Shown here piece by piece: positions 8,277 to 17,278 of a stretch of 64,000 nt of DNA. A program made the position numbers and the translations under genes. Origin of the DNA: a virus; IMG/VR virus record IMGVR_UViG_3300045999_008996, positions 124,001 to 188,000 of that record; one strand, given 5' to 3'. Within the stretch, counting starts at the first letter, position 1. The number at the start of each line of letters is the position of its first letter. The notes under the pieces were generated by a model. It had not been told where the DNA came from. It ran no database searches and was given only the letters and a program-made list of their open reading frames with translations.

Positions 8277-10825
8277 TATGGTACTATGTCAAATTCCTGT
8301 TTTGGTAATATTTTACCTACACAATCAATCACAGAAATAACTTTCTGTCCTGCTTGTTGCTTTCTTTCAACTTCATCTGGAGTCAATCTACGAATTTCAA
8401 ATTTTGGAGCAAGTTTAGCATTAAATCCACTATTACTTCTCACATAAATCCTTGGATAATTTGCAAATGATGCTCCATTATTTCTAATTATAATAGTTTT
8501 TATGCCGCCATTATTATCAACATCACCAACTTCAGCATCAACTCCATTGCTAGGCGGGTTATACTCACCTATTTCATCGTCTGCTGGAACAAAAACAATT
8601 GGATCTCCTGGAGTATAGTTATACCCGGGGTTTAAAATAACGACATTTTCGATAACCAAATCAATTGGATAACTATCGTTATCAATTGGTGCAGGTGGAG
8701 AAAATGGATCTATGGTAGGAAATTGTGGGGGAGATTCTAGAGGATTTGAAGAATCATAAGTGCCACATTTCGGTGCAGTGACTGACTGACTACTCGTAAC
8801 TTGGACCGCAGCGGAATTTGGATATTTAATCCAATCACCTGCGTTTAAAATGATTGTTTCTCCAGAAAGATAAGGCAAATCATAACACCCACTTGCTCTT
8901 CTAACTATTGTTTCGCAATAGTTAGCAAAAGTTCTTCCTCCACCACCTTCACTTCCGTCGTAACCATAAAGATAATTTTTTCCAGGTTCTTCAATTACAA
9001 CAGCAACAACTCTACCATTCTTAAGACCACTTATAGGAACACATCCTTCTTTTCCACTTTCTCCACCAAAACTTGAATTATTGTCAAATGTTCCACCGCT
9101 TGAATTTTTTACATCAGGATCAAACTCAAGTATTGCTCTACCGACAGATCCAGTTCCTTTACCGCAATTATCTTTAAATTTAACAAATGGTGGTTCAGAA
9201 TATCCATTACCTTCAGTAATAATATCAACACCAAGAATTTCTCCAGTAAATCCTATAATTACATTTCCTGTTGCACTGCTTCCTTCTCCACCATAAAACT
9301 CAACAACCGGTGGTCCGCAACGATAAGGACCAACATTACAAGAACCTCCCAATGGACTAATATCAAACCCATTCGAGGCAGATTCAACTGCACCTTGAAT
9401 AGATAAAATTGCGCCAGTAACTGTATCCGCAGCACCTTCGATTTGATCTGTTATATTTTCAGCAAAATCAGTCACCTGATCTATAAGACTCTGAATGTCA
9501 AAAGTTGCTGTTTTTTCTACACCATCCCAAGGACTCCAAGAATCAATCTCTGGACAATTTGGTTGTGTATCGCAAGTTAACCAAGAAAAAATATCAGCAA
9601 TAAATCCAAGAATATTTCCAGCAATATCAATTGTTGTGCCAATAATACCACTAATAGTGCCAATAATTCCGGTTATTCCAGAGAGAATGTCATTAAGAAC
9701 ACCACCAAGAATAACACTTACAAACTGTTGAGCAAAACAAGCAGGAACATTAATTAGTTTATCAAATAAAGAAAGAAGTAATTTTGATACGAGACTGAAA
9801 AGATTTTTAATAATTTTTTTAAACAAACATGCAATCAGATCATTTACATTTTCTACAGCAGTCTTTAATTTTGGTCTATCATTTGGAAAGATTGTATAAT
9901 AAAAATCTTTCATTTTGTCATTAACAACCTTAATAACGTGTTTTTCAATTTCAGTAACAATCCACTCAATTCCTTGAGTAATTTTATCTGTTGCAAATTT
10001 TATTTTATCCTCAATCCATCTTTGAACATCTTCTATGTTAGTAGATACTTTCGTTTTCCAATCCGATAAAGTTTTTCTTGCCGTCTCGATATCTTTTACG
10101 AGTTCTAAGATATCAAGTTGTATTTGCCCAAGAGGTTGTTTTTCGCAAACTGAGGTAAGAGGAACACTATGCTTCTTTTGACCCTCTCTTCTTTGTTCTT
10201 CTGATGCAGCATCACGTAAAGCATTATCACCGACAACAGATTGATTGATTGCGTTATTTACATTACCAGTATTACCTTTGCGATTTAATGGATCCGTTTC
10301 GATCAGACTAGGACCACCACTCTGCGTACCTAATGGAGTTTCTTTCTCAGTCTTTAAAGAATATTTTGCTACAGTTTCTTCAGCAAATCTATATCCTTGA
10401 AAAGGAATGAATCCTGCATCAGGAATATTATTAAGAACTTGAGTATATTGATTATATCCAAGTACACCCATAATAATTGGTTGCTGTGCATCTTCTCCAT
10501 CCAAGAAGAAACCATACACAAACATACCTTGTTTAAGGTTTGGTGTTTGAGACAATCCACCAGTTCCTGCACCAGCAGTTACTGGATACATTACAGAAGC
10601 CCAAGGAAGATCATCGTCTTTGAGTTCAGAAGGAACTGCAGTATGGTATCCCATAATGCGAACCTTATAACGATATTCAAAACCTTTATGATCTCCAGTT
10701 GTTGGAGTTCTATAACCAGGAATATTTCCACTCCATTTGGTTTCGTCAACAATCTGACCTAACCACCAAATAAAGTTATCTCTTCCTACAAAATGTCTCT
10801 TAAATAAACCTTGTTCAATCGTCAT
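8276..10825 (-). CDS. gp5: Baseplate hub protein, gp5-like (no lysozyme domain)
   Basis: 849 residues. Residues about 15-130 (FIWWLGQIVDETKW, then RYKVRIMGYH and LPWASVMYPV) form the OB-fold of T4 gp5, including the QPIIMGVLGYNQYT end. The middle is amphipathic/hydrophobic (LILGGVLNDILSGITGIIG) and the C-terminal half is Gly/Pro/Asn-rich with repeated GY.EPPFV, NYTPGDPIVFVPADD and YPRIYV units. The T4-type muramidase domain is absent. A tail-lysozyme domain occurs instead in the gene at 12386-14137. Overlaps its neighbours by 1 and 11 bases. Confidence 0.8.
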   Translation of the reverse strand: MTIEQGLFKRHFVGRDNFIWWLGQIVDETKWSGNIPGYRTPTTGDHKGFEYRYKVRIMGYHTAVPSELKDDDLPWASVMYPVTAGAGTGGLSQTPNLKQGMFVYGFFLDGEDAQQPIIMGVLGYNQYTQVLNNIPDAGFIPFQGYRFAEETVAKYSLKTEKETPLGTQSGGPSLIETDPLNRKGNTGNVNNAINQSVVGDNALRDAASEEQRREGQKKHSVPLTSVCEKQPLGQIQLDILELVKDIETARKTLSDWKTKVSTNIEDVQRWIEDKIKFATDKITQGIEWIVTEIEKHVIKVVNDKMKDFYYTIFPNDRPKLKTAVENVNDLIACLFKKIIKNLFSLVSKLLLSLFDKLINVPACFAQQFVSVILGGVLNDILSGITGIIGTISGIIGTTIDIAGNILGFIADIFSWLTCDTQPNCPEIDSWSPWDGVEKTATFDIQSLIDQVTDFAENITDQIEGAADTVTGAILSIQGAVESASNGFDISPLGGSCNVGPYRCGPPVVEFYGGEGSSATGNVIIGFTGEILGVDIITEGNGYSEPPFVKFKDNCGKGTGSVGRAILEFDPDVKNSSGGTFDNNSSFGGESGKEGCVPISGLKNGRVVAVVIEEPGKNYLYGYDGSEGGGGRTFANYCETIVRRASGCYDLPYLSGETIILNAGDWIKYPNSAAVQVTSSQSVTAPKCGTYDSSNPLESPPQFPTIDPFSPPAPIDNDSYPIDLVIENVVILNPGYNYTPGDPIVFVPADDEIGEYNPPSNGVDAEVGDVDNNGGIKTIIIRNNGASFANYPRIYVRSNSGFNAKLAPKFEIRRLTPDEVERKQQAGQKVISVIDCVGKILPKQEFDIVP

Positions 10826-11033
10826 AAATTCTACATTCTAATGCATCTGGATTTTCGTCACAATACATTTCAAACCCACTAGGATCATGATCAGTATCGG
10901 GATGATTTGCTTGATATTTCTCAAGATGTTCTACTTCATCTTCCAAATGGCGGCGACGTTGCCCACTGGTATTAGGATTATCGAGTTCATCCTTGTCGTC
11001 ATTAATATGTTGTTGGAGTGATCTGTCTGTCAT
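10815..11033 (-). CDS. Hypothetical protein, 72 aa, hub operon
   Basis: Highly charged (MTDRSLQQHINDDKDELD) with a central basic/acidic helix and a C-terminus CDENPDALECRIYDD carrying two Cys. It sits between gp27-like and gp5-like genes and overlaps gp5 by 11 bases, so it is probably a baseplate hub accessory or assembly factor. Function unknown. Confidence 0.7.
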   Translation of the reverse strand: MTDRSLQQHINDDKDELDNPNTSGQRRRHLEDEVEHLEKYQANHPDTDHDPSGFEMYCDENPDALECRIYDD

Positions 11034-11042
11034 TTTGGTTTC

Positions 11043-12386
11043 TTAGAAAGGTTTTCTACCAAAGCTGTCTCTTACGAGAGTCATACTTGTAAAAGTTTCT
11101 CTTGGTGTAATACGATGACATAAACTTGCTATCATATATATACCACCACTTTTCTTATTATATGTGGCATTCTTCTCAACAGTGAGTCCAGGAAAGTCAC
11201 AATGTACCAAATCACCTGCTCTTAAACTAAAATCACCAGGAATAACTACATTAATCTTAATCAAAAACATCTGGTTATATCTCATAATAGATTGAACCAT
11301 AGTTTTTGGTGCATCATAAATTGGACTAAATGGACTATTTTTCCAATTTTTAAGTTGCTCGTCAAGATTTTTTCCTTTCGGAAGAGTTCCTATATCTAAA
11401 ACGTGATTCATTAACCTTGACACAGGTTTTCTAAACTCTTCAGAAACTGATAGAAGTTCATCTAATCCACCATTTACAATTTTGTCTTTTTGATTTTCAT
11501 CTACAGAATATTCACGAACCTTATAATCCATAGCAAAAAAATCAAAGAAAATACTTCTATTTGCGTAAGTTCCAATAGTTAAATTATTTCCAAGATCAAT
11601 ATCTCTTTCGATATTATAAGATAAAACTTTAGCATCATATTCGCCAGGTTTTGCCTCTGTATTATTATAAATATATTTCTTTTTATATTTTTGATCGAAC
11701 AATGCATCAATAGATCTAAAATTATAACCATCATAATTTTCATAAAAAAGATATCCCGCAGCACCATCTGATTCCCCTACACTTTTTGGAACTGATTTTG
11801 ATGCTAACCAAGTGCAAACATAAAAAGGTTTTCTATCATTACCAATAAAATTATAGTCTATTAATGTGTCGTCCACTTTAACATTTTTTTCAGTTAAAAG
11901 TCCTTTGCCACCAGATAAAGATTCTGTGAGTATTGATTTTACATGATCAGAAATATTTCCTTCGTATCTTTTAACAACTCTACTTTGTTCATTTGCAAAA
12001 TATTCTCTTGGTGAAAAGTCAATGTTGTATAAATCTTTCTGAGTTCCTGGATCAATATCACGAACTCGATTTACATAAAGAGAATTATTTTTTTGAGTTT
12101 TAAATTCTAATTTGTTTGGTTGTACCTGATTATCTTCCAGAATAATATATGCTCTTTCTCCTCCACGAATTGGAAGACCATCAACGATACCATTATTTCC
12201 AATAGAACTATCGGTAAATCCGGTATCAATCACAGTCGTAGACATTGACATGGAGTTGGATAATATATTTTCATAATAACGTAACTCAACAATGCCAGGA
12301 GAAAGATCCACAGAATTCTTACCATCAGAAGACTGTAAAACAAATGCTCGTATATTACTGACTCTTGTTGCTTGATTATCTGACAT
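11043..12386 (-). CDS. gp27: Baseplate hub protein, gp27-like
   Basis: 447 residues. The N-terminus (RVSNIRAFVLQSSDG, GIVELRYYENIL, STTVIDTG) is the first tail-tube-like barrel of the gp27/gpD hub family. The C-terminal part LIKINVVIPGDFSLRAGDLV, then MIASLCHRITP and TSMTLVRDS is the characteristic hub ending. gp27 trimers connect the tube to the gp5 spike. The gene order gp51, tape measure, gp27, gp5 matches the T4-like hub region. Start overlaps the upstream stop by one base. Confidence 0.8.
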   Translation of the reverse strand: MSDNQATRVSNIRAFVLQSSDGKNSVDLSPGIVELRYYENILSNSMSMSTTVIDTGFTDSSIGNNGIVDGLPIRGGERAYIILEDNQVQPNKLEFKTQKNNSLYVNRVRDIDPGTQKDLYNIDFSPREYFANEQSRVVKRYEGNISDHVKSILTESLSGGKGLLTEKNVKVDDTLIDYNFIGNDRKPFYVCTWLASKSVPKSVGESDGAAGYLFYENYDGYNFRSIDALFDQKYKKKYIYNNTEAKPGEYDAKVLSYNIERDIDLGNNLTIGTYANRSIFFDFFAMDYKVREYSVDENQKDKIVNGGLDELLSVSEEFRKPVSRLMNHVLDIGTLPKGKNLDEQLKNWKNSPFSPIYDAPKTMVQSIMRYNQMFLIKINVVIPGDFSLRAGDLVHCDFPGLTVEKNATYNKKSGGIYMIASLCHRITPRETFTSMTLVRDSFGRKPF

Positions 12387-14137
12387 TATCCTTGTTTGTA
12401 TAAGAACCCAATAAGTTGAGTTTGATAGTAACTATTTAATAGTGCTTGTTTTGATACTCCAATAGGAAGCATCCTTGTTCCTCCTCCGCCCATTACTGGC
12501 GCAGAACCTCTGCCAATTGGTATCGGAAGAATTGTAGAAGACGGTGCTCCACCAACAATCTCATAGTCTGCCTGCTGCATAATCTGCGGAACACTTGCAG
12601 ATATTGGTGGTGGTGCTTGTTCTGGTGAGACTTGTGCCGGTGCTGGTGGTTGTAATGATGCTGCTGTTGCTGTTACTGCTGCTTGTTGTGGTGAAGGTAA
12701 TGCTGTTGCTGCTGTTGCTGTTGCTGCTGCTTGTTGTGGTGAAGGTAATGCTGGAGCAGGTGGTGCCTGAGTTTGTGTTGCTACTTCCACTGCTGCTTGT
12801 TGTGCTATACGATCTGCTTGTCTTTGTCTTTGTTGTGGTGTTGTTTGTAATTTAGAACCATAAACAGTTTTTGCTGCTCCAATTCTTCTGGACAATGATC
12901 CTTGTATTTCTGAAGCACTTGCTCTTTCCACTTCATAAGCAAACCCTTTTGTTTTTGATGCAACATCAGGACCATAAGACATTGCTTTCTGAAATTGTGC
13001 TGTTTCATAAGCATTGCCACCTTTCAATTCCCAAACAATATAATCTAATTGAAGATTTAAATCAGTAACTGGTTTTCCTTTTTGCTGTGCGAATTGAATT
13101 AATCTTGATTTTCTTCCATATGCCCACTGCATCAAACCAAAAGCACCACTTTTAGGATTTTCTGCTCCAGTTCTAAAACTAGATTCTGCTGCAATATTAC
13201 CTGTAATAGCAGCTGCTTCTTCTTTACTAAATCCTCTCTGAACTAATCCAGAATAAACTCTATTTGCACTTGTAGTTTCTCCTTCACCTAAAGGAGTTTC
13301 TGGTCCTGAATATCCACCTCCTCCTGGTTGAGGTTGCTCTCCACCACTACCACGAAGACTATTAATAGTATTGTTAATACCCTCAAAAAGATTTTTCAAA
13401 AATGGAATTTTTTTAGCAATCTCATCAATATTTTTTTTCAAATCTTTACTATCAAGATTCTCTGGAGGAACACCAAGTAATTGTCCTATCAACTTTGTTC
13501 CTTCTCCAGTAATCCATTTAAGACCCTCCCAAATAGGACTGAAAAACTTTCCTATTTTTTCAATAAAATCTTTGACAGTTTGAAAAACATTTTTTAAAGT
13601 CTCTATAATCTCTTCAAGATTTTTAAAAATTGCAAGAGCAAGAGATCCAAGCAAAACATTGCCAAAGAATCTCATAAGATTAAACTTATCTCCAGGTGCC
13701 TGTATATTTGGCATCTTGAAAGGTTTTTTCTTTGCTTCCTTTTTTAACTTGTCTTCTCTTTCTTTTTTATCTTCTAACTTAGTCTGCTCTTTTTTATTAG
13801 TCTCTTCTTCTTTCTGAGTTTGATTTCTATTATTCAATACATCAATAATACCTTGAAGTGTCTTACCAACTCTGTTAAAAATATCATCTAACCTACCAGT
13901 CTTTACATTTTTCTTAACCTCAGCAGCAGGTGGAAGTGCTTTTATTTCTGCTGGAGGAAGAAACAGATTAGTTGATATTGTTTTCTTTTTAATTACTGGT
14001 TCTTTTACAACAGCACCTTCATCATCAATCTTTTGAATAGATGATGCTTTCTTTTTCTCAAAGAACTTATCTTTGTCAACCTTTTTTTCTGATGGTAGTA
14101 GTGCCTTTGCGGCAAATCCTGCTAGTGCTGGTAACAT
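12386..14137 (-). CDS. Hub/tape-measure-related protein with tail lysozyme domain
   Basis: 583 residues. A Lys-rich N-terminal coiled coil is followed by a hydrophobic segment with RFFGNVLLGSLALAIFKNL (about 157-175), also seen in the next gene. Residues about 285-430 (SGLVQRGFSKEEAAAITG, NIAAESSFRTG, SGAFGLMQW, LNLQLDYIVWEL) match the phage tail lysozyme family, with Glu of AAES as likely catalytic acid. The C-terminus is Ala/Gln/Pro-rich with a 16-residue tandem repeat. It probably cuts peptidoglycan during infection, replacing the gp5 muramidase. Overlaps both neighbours by one base. Confidence 0.75.
   Translation of the reverse strand: MLPALAGFAAKALLPSEKKVDKDKFFEKKKASSIQKIDDEGAVVKEPVIKKKTISTNLFLPPAEIKALPPAAEVKKNVKTGRLDDIFNRVGKTLQGIIDVLNNRNQTQKEEETNKKEQTKLEDKKEREDKLKKEAKKKPFKMPNIQAPGDKFNLMRFFGNVLLGSLALAIFKNLEEIIETLKNVFQTVKDFIEKIGKFFSPIWEGLKWITGEGTKLIGQLLGVPPENLDSKDLKKNIDEIAKKIPFLKNLFEGINNTINSLRGSGGEQPQPGGGGYSGPETPLGEGETTSANRVYSGLVQRGFSKEEAAAITGNIAAESSFRTGAENPKSGAFGLMQWAYGRKSRLIQFAQQKGKPVTDLNLQLDYIVWELKGGNAYETAQFQKAMSYGPDVASKTKGFAYEVERASASEIQGSLSRRIGAAKTVYGSKLQTTPQQRQRQADRIAQQAAVEVATQTQAPPAPALPSPQQAAATATAATALPSPQQAAVTATAASLQPPAPAQVSPEQAPPPISASVPQIMQQADYEIVGGAPSSTILPIPIGRGSAPVMGGGGTRMLPIGVSKQALLNSYYQTQLIGFLYKQG
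12663..12752. repeat. Tandem 48-bp coding repeat
   Basis: Two 42-base copies, nearly identical and spaced by a 48-base period, encode LPSPQQAA-TATAA twice in the hub lysozyme protein. This is a likely linker of variable length. Confidence 0.75.
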
Positions 14138-16353
14138 TATCCTACAATGTTATAGATTGCTCTAACAACCATAGTGGTTGTGTTATTTGGATCCTCAGAA
14201 GAGAATCTTGGAACTGGTGCTTGATTTGGTGATGTTCCACTTGATACCTGTGGTGTTCCGCCACCAGTTGGTATAGGTATAGGTACAATATTACTTCTAC
14301 CAGTTGGTGAAGGTATTGATGGTGTTGTTGGTGGTGTTTGTGCTACTTGTGCAGTTTCTCCTACAGGTGTATGCATCATACCAGATTTAGATGTAGGTGC
14401 CAGATGCCCAACCCAAACTTTTCCGGATCCAGGAAGAATGCCAGTAACTCCACCTTTACCTCCAGTGTTTCTAACATCTGCTAAAGGAAAAGGAACTTTT
14501 GTTCCTTTTGGAACAAAAATATCAACAGATCTTCCGTCTCCACTATGACCATGCTGAGTTATTCCTATTCTTATTAATTTTTTTATTTCCTCCATAGACA
14601 TTCCAGGAGTAAACTTTTGCCCTTTACTTAATTCAGGTGTGACTCCAGAATCTAATAAACCCTTAACTATAGGAGCAGTATCATTTACAAGATCATTAGC
14701 AGTTCCCGTATCCGTTTGGAAATGACCATGCACAAATCCAGGAGCATTCGAAACATTTCCAGTTTCTCCAAATGTGGCACTGCCAGATCCAACTTGATTA
14801 CCAGCAGGCCCTGTTCCTGGTTGTGCGGCACTTGGAGGAAGTCCTGGCATTAATGAAGTTTGTGGTTGAACACCAGTATTTAAGTTTTCAACCATTTTTT
14901 GAGCATCTTTTACAAATTTGTTTATTTTATCAATGACATCACCTTGAGCACCTTCAGGGCCCATAATATCTTTCATTAACTTATCTTGTTCTTTTTGTGA
15001 TATAGGAATATTTTTTTCATTCTCTGCTATTATTTTTTTAGATATTTCTATATCTTTTAATTTTGCCTTATAGAATGGAGTACCTTCATACCCCCTTAAT
15101 TTTTTAAGTTCCTCTTCATCCTTTTTCAATTTTTGTTTTGTTTGCTCCAACTGCCTTTTCATACTTTGAGTTTTAGTCATTCTAGGCAAAAGTTCTTGCT
15201 CTATTCTATTAAGTTTCTTTTCGTCTTCTTGTATCTTTTTCAAAGATTGTTCTTTTTCTTTTCCGGACATTAACTGTGCTTGTCCTTTTCTGAGAACCAA
15301 ATCTTTTTTTAACTTATAAAGTTCACTCTCAACAGCAGGTGCATCTTCACCTCCGGCAAATTTCTGAATATTTTTGAATAACATTTGTCCACCAATAAAT
15401 GCCCCAAACAAACCAAAAGCAGGAAGTAAAGTGGTTAATCCACCAAGAGCAGTTCCAAGCATACCGATTCCACCAATAACTGCTGTGGTTAGACTAAGTA
15501 AAGTAGGAGCAAGTGGAAGAACAGCAATCGCAAGCAATCCACCAAGTATTAACCCAGCATTTTTTTGTAAGAAGTTAGAAAATCCATCAACTGCTTTTTG
15601 ATTTGCTGGATCTTTTAACCATTTAAACATTCCAAGAACAACAGAACCCAAAAGAACATTCGTAAAGAATCTTTTAATCGCACCAAAGAAATCATCAACA
15701 GGTTTTGTAAGTGCTTTAAGTATTGGTGAAGTTGGTTTTTTTGCTTCTAACTTAGATTCTCTTTCTTTTTTCTTTTTCTTTTGTATTTCTTTTCTATCTT
15801 CTTGTGCTGCTTTTTGTTCTGTTTTACCTTCACTTTGTAATAAACCTCTAATAGTAATCAGAGATTCTAAGATATTTCCTATACCTTTTGATAAGTCTTC
15901 TTGGTCAGTACCACCTGCAAGTTTTTTCTCTTGCTCTGGTGCTTCTTCTGCTACTGCTGGTATGAGTTTCTGTGCCTTTACAATTGCACCAGGAGGAGTT
16001 GGTTGTTTGCGATCTAATACCTTATTAATATTAACCTTCTTAGGTTTAACTTTAAATCTTCCAGTCTTATTCTTTACTCTCTTAAGTTCATTTGTAACTA
16101 ATTCAACACTCTCAGTTGTCATCTGAGAGCCTGGCATTCTTCCTTTAACTGCTGCTTCCTTTAAAAGAGAGGCATATTCTTCATAAGTTAAATCAAAAAC
16201 ATCTTCCAATCCCAAAATTGAAAGAATTTGAGAATCTATATCTTCCTCTACTAAATCCTCTGGTTTTTTAGCAGCAACAACAAGTGCAGAAGAAACTTTT
16301 GAATTATCCTCTGCAATATTAGTGTTGGTACTACTTGGAATTTTATCTTCCAT
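14137..16353 (-). CDS. Tape-measure-like hub protein (gp29 position)
   Basis: 738 residues. Long charged coiled coils (about 175-205 and 345-470), a hydrophobic stretch (GLILGGLLAIAVLPLAPTLL, about 270-325) and the segment RFFTNVLLGSVVLGMFKWL shared with the downstream protein. Near the C-terminus HGHFQTD, ITQHGHSGDGRSVDIFVPKG and VWVGHL resemble M23-type peptidase barrels, though a full Zn-binding set is not secure. Length and location after gp26/51 fit the tail-length determinator. The 11-base overlap with the gp51-like gene indicates coupling. Confidence 0.65.
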   Translation of the reverse strand: MEDKIPSSTNTNIAEDNSKVSSALVVAAKKPEDLVEEDIDSQILSILGLEDVFDLTYEEYASLLKEAAVKGRMPGSQMTTESVELVTNELKRVKNKTGRFKVKPKKVNINKVLDRKQPTPPGAIVKAQKLIPAVAEEAPEQEKKLAGGTDQEDLSKGIGNILESLITIRGLLQSEGKTEQKAAQEDRKEIQKKKKKERESKLEAKKPTSPILKALTKPVDDFFGAIKRFFTNVLLGSVVLGMFKWLKDPANQKAVDGFSNFLQKNAGLILGGLLAIAVLPLAPTLLSLTTAVIGGIGMLGTALGGLTTLLPAFGLFGAFIGGQMLFKNIQKFAGGEDAPAVESELYKLKKDLVLRKGQAQLMSGKEKEQSLKKIQEDEKKLNRIEQELLPRMTKTQSMKRQLEQTKQKLKKDEEELKKLRGYEGTPFYKAKLKDIEISKKIIAENEKNIPISQKEQDKLMKDIMGPEGAQGDVIDKINKFVKDAQKMVENLNTGVQPQTSLMPGLPPSAAQPGTGPAGNQVGSGSATFGETGNVSNAPGFVHGHFQTDTGTANDLVNDTAPIVKGLLDSGVTPELSKGQKFTPGMSMEEIKKLIRIGITQHGHSGDGRSVDIFVPKGTKVPFPLADVRNTGGKGGVTGILPGSGKVWVGHLAPTSKSGMMHTPVGETAQVAQTPPTTPSIPSPTGRSNIVPIPIPTGGGTPQVSSGTSPNQAPVPRFSSEDPNNTTTMVVRAIYNIVG

Positions 16354-16510
16354 TTTGTTGCTGTCTTAGATTCTCTTCTTCAAGATGTTGCTGCAATAAT
16401 CCCACATACACATCTCTTTCCCAAGGAATTAGATTTTCAATCTCAGTTAATGAATATTTATGGAACTGTAGTAAGGCAAAATTTATTTTAAAGTAATTCT
16501 CTAGGTTCAT
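16343..16510 (-). CDS. gp51: gp51-like tail/hub assembly chaperone, 55 aa, also -1 frame extension of gp26
   Basis: Translation starts MNLENYFKINFALLQFHKYS and contains LIPWERDVYVGLLQQHLEEE, matching the conserved C-terminal helix of T4 gp51-type proteins. Twelve bases separate the gp26 stop from this ATG, and no convincing ribosome binding site is present. It lies exactly in the -1 frame of gp26 downstream of a TTTTTTC heptamer, so a gp26-gp51 fusion of about 299 residues can be made. Overlaps the tape-measure gene by 11 bases. Confidence 0.75.
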   Translation of the reverse strand: MNLENYFKINFALLQFHKYSLTEIENLIPWERDVYVGLLQQHLEEENLRQQQNGR

Positions 16511-16521
16511 ATGAACCAGTC

Positions 16522-17241
16522 CTATGCGAAAAAACTTGTCAGACCCTCCAATGCGACAGTGCTCTCAACCTCAGTTTTTGGATTTATAAAAGTAATTTCG
16601 TGAGATAGTTTAGGCATTGTCTCAAAGAACTTTTCAATTTGTTTAAATTGAATACTATTCATTTGCTCTAAGAATTCAATCAATTCTTTTTTAGTCACAT
16701 CAGCAGAAACCCAAACCTCTTCTTCATTATAAATTTTATCAACGCAAGAGGCAATCAATTCAAATGATTGTTCAATTCCTGCACTAGCACCAAAATCAAA
16801 GTTATTTTTGATGAATTGATCAAGCGATGGATACTTCATCTCCATCATCAAGTTATCATCAAGTTTTATTTTATTTGTATGATCTTTTGACTTTTGTACT
16901 TTTATTTCATCAATATCGATTGTCACGGGGACTGAAGTAGTTCCATCATCAGGTGCGATTAGATTAACTTCAATTTTTTCACCAACTGACTTTCCACGAA
17001 TATTTAAAAACAAATATTCAATATCAAAAGTAGGAAGAGACTCTACTTTAATTCCTTTTGTCTGAATACAATTTCTTAAAACTAGTTTAATAGCATTTGA
17101 AATCTCTTTGATATCTTCAGATTCTAGTGCTAAAACTAAAAGTTTTTCTTCTTTTACTAAAAAAGGTCTATATTTTATTTCTTTTCCAGTTGACGGCAAT
17201 TCAAGAGTATAAACAGGAGTTGCAATTGTCGGTAAAGGCAT
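16522..17241 (-). CDS. gp26: gp26-like baseplate hub assembly protein
   Basis: 239 residues. MPLPTIATPVYTLELPSTGK, YRPFLVKEEKLLVLA and AIKLVLRNCI are the typical opening of the T4 base-plate protein family (gp26), a counterpart of lambda gpG-type tail chaperones. The last sense codons AGT TTT TTC form a -1 slippery site just before GCA TAG. The late element GATAAATA lies 30 bases upstream, making it the first gene of the hub operon. Confidence 0.8.
   Translation of the reverse strand: MPLPTIATPVYTLELPSTGKEIKYRPFLVKEEKLLVLALESEDIKEISNAIKLVLRNCIQTKGIKVESLPTFDIEYLFLNIRGKSVGEKIEVNLIAPDDGTTSVPVTIDIDEIKVQKSKDHTNKIKLDDNLMMEMKYPSLDQFIKNNFDFGASAGIEQSFELIASCVDKIYNEEEVWVSADVTKKELIEFLEQMNSIQFKQIEKFFETMPKLSHEITFINPKTEVESTVALEGLTSFFA
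16528..16534 (-). promoter_or_regulatory. -1 programmed frameshift site T TTT TTC in gp26
   Basis: Zero-frame codons AG(T TTT TTC) GCA TAG give an X XXY YYZ heptamer two codons before the gp26 stop. The -1 frame reads CGC ATA GGA CTG GTT CAT ATG and continues in frame into gp51. Inference from sequence; T TTT TTC is a known slippery type. Confidence 0.6.
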
Positions 17242-17270
17242 GATGTCCTATAGAAATTTCAGTATGTTGT

Positions 17271-17278
17271 TATTTATC
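17271..17278 (-). promoter_or_regulatory. Late promoter element GATAAATA
   Basis: 30 bases before the gp26 ATG, overlapping the stop region of the gp54-like gene. Expected to start the 11-kb hub operon. Confidence 0.6.

Noticed and set aside
8285-8310. TTGACA in the start region of the spike gene
   Set aside because: No -10 at a suitable distance, so probably chance.
12663-12752. Possible CRISPR or regulatory repeat
   Set aside because: Only two copies, in-frame 48-bp coding repeats with conserved peptide.
12595-13068. Val/Leu-rich plus-strand ORFs
   Set aside because: Antisense of the Ala/Gln/Thr repeat and flanking codons of the hub lysozyme gene.
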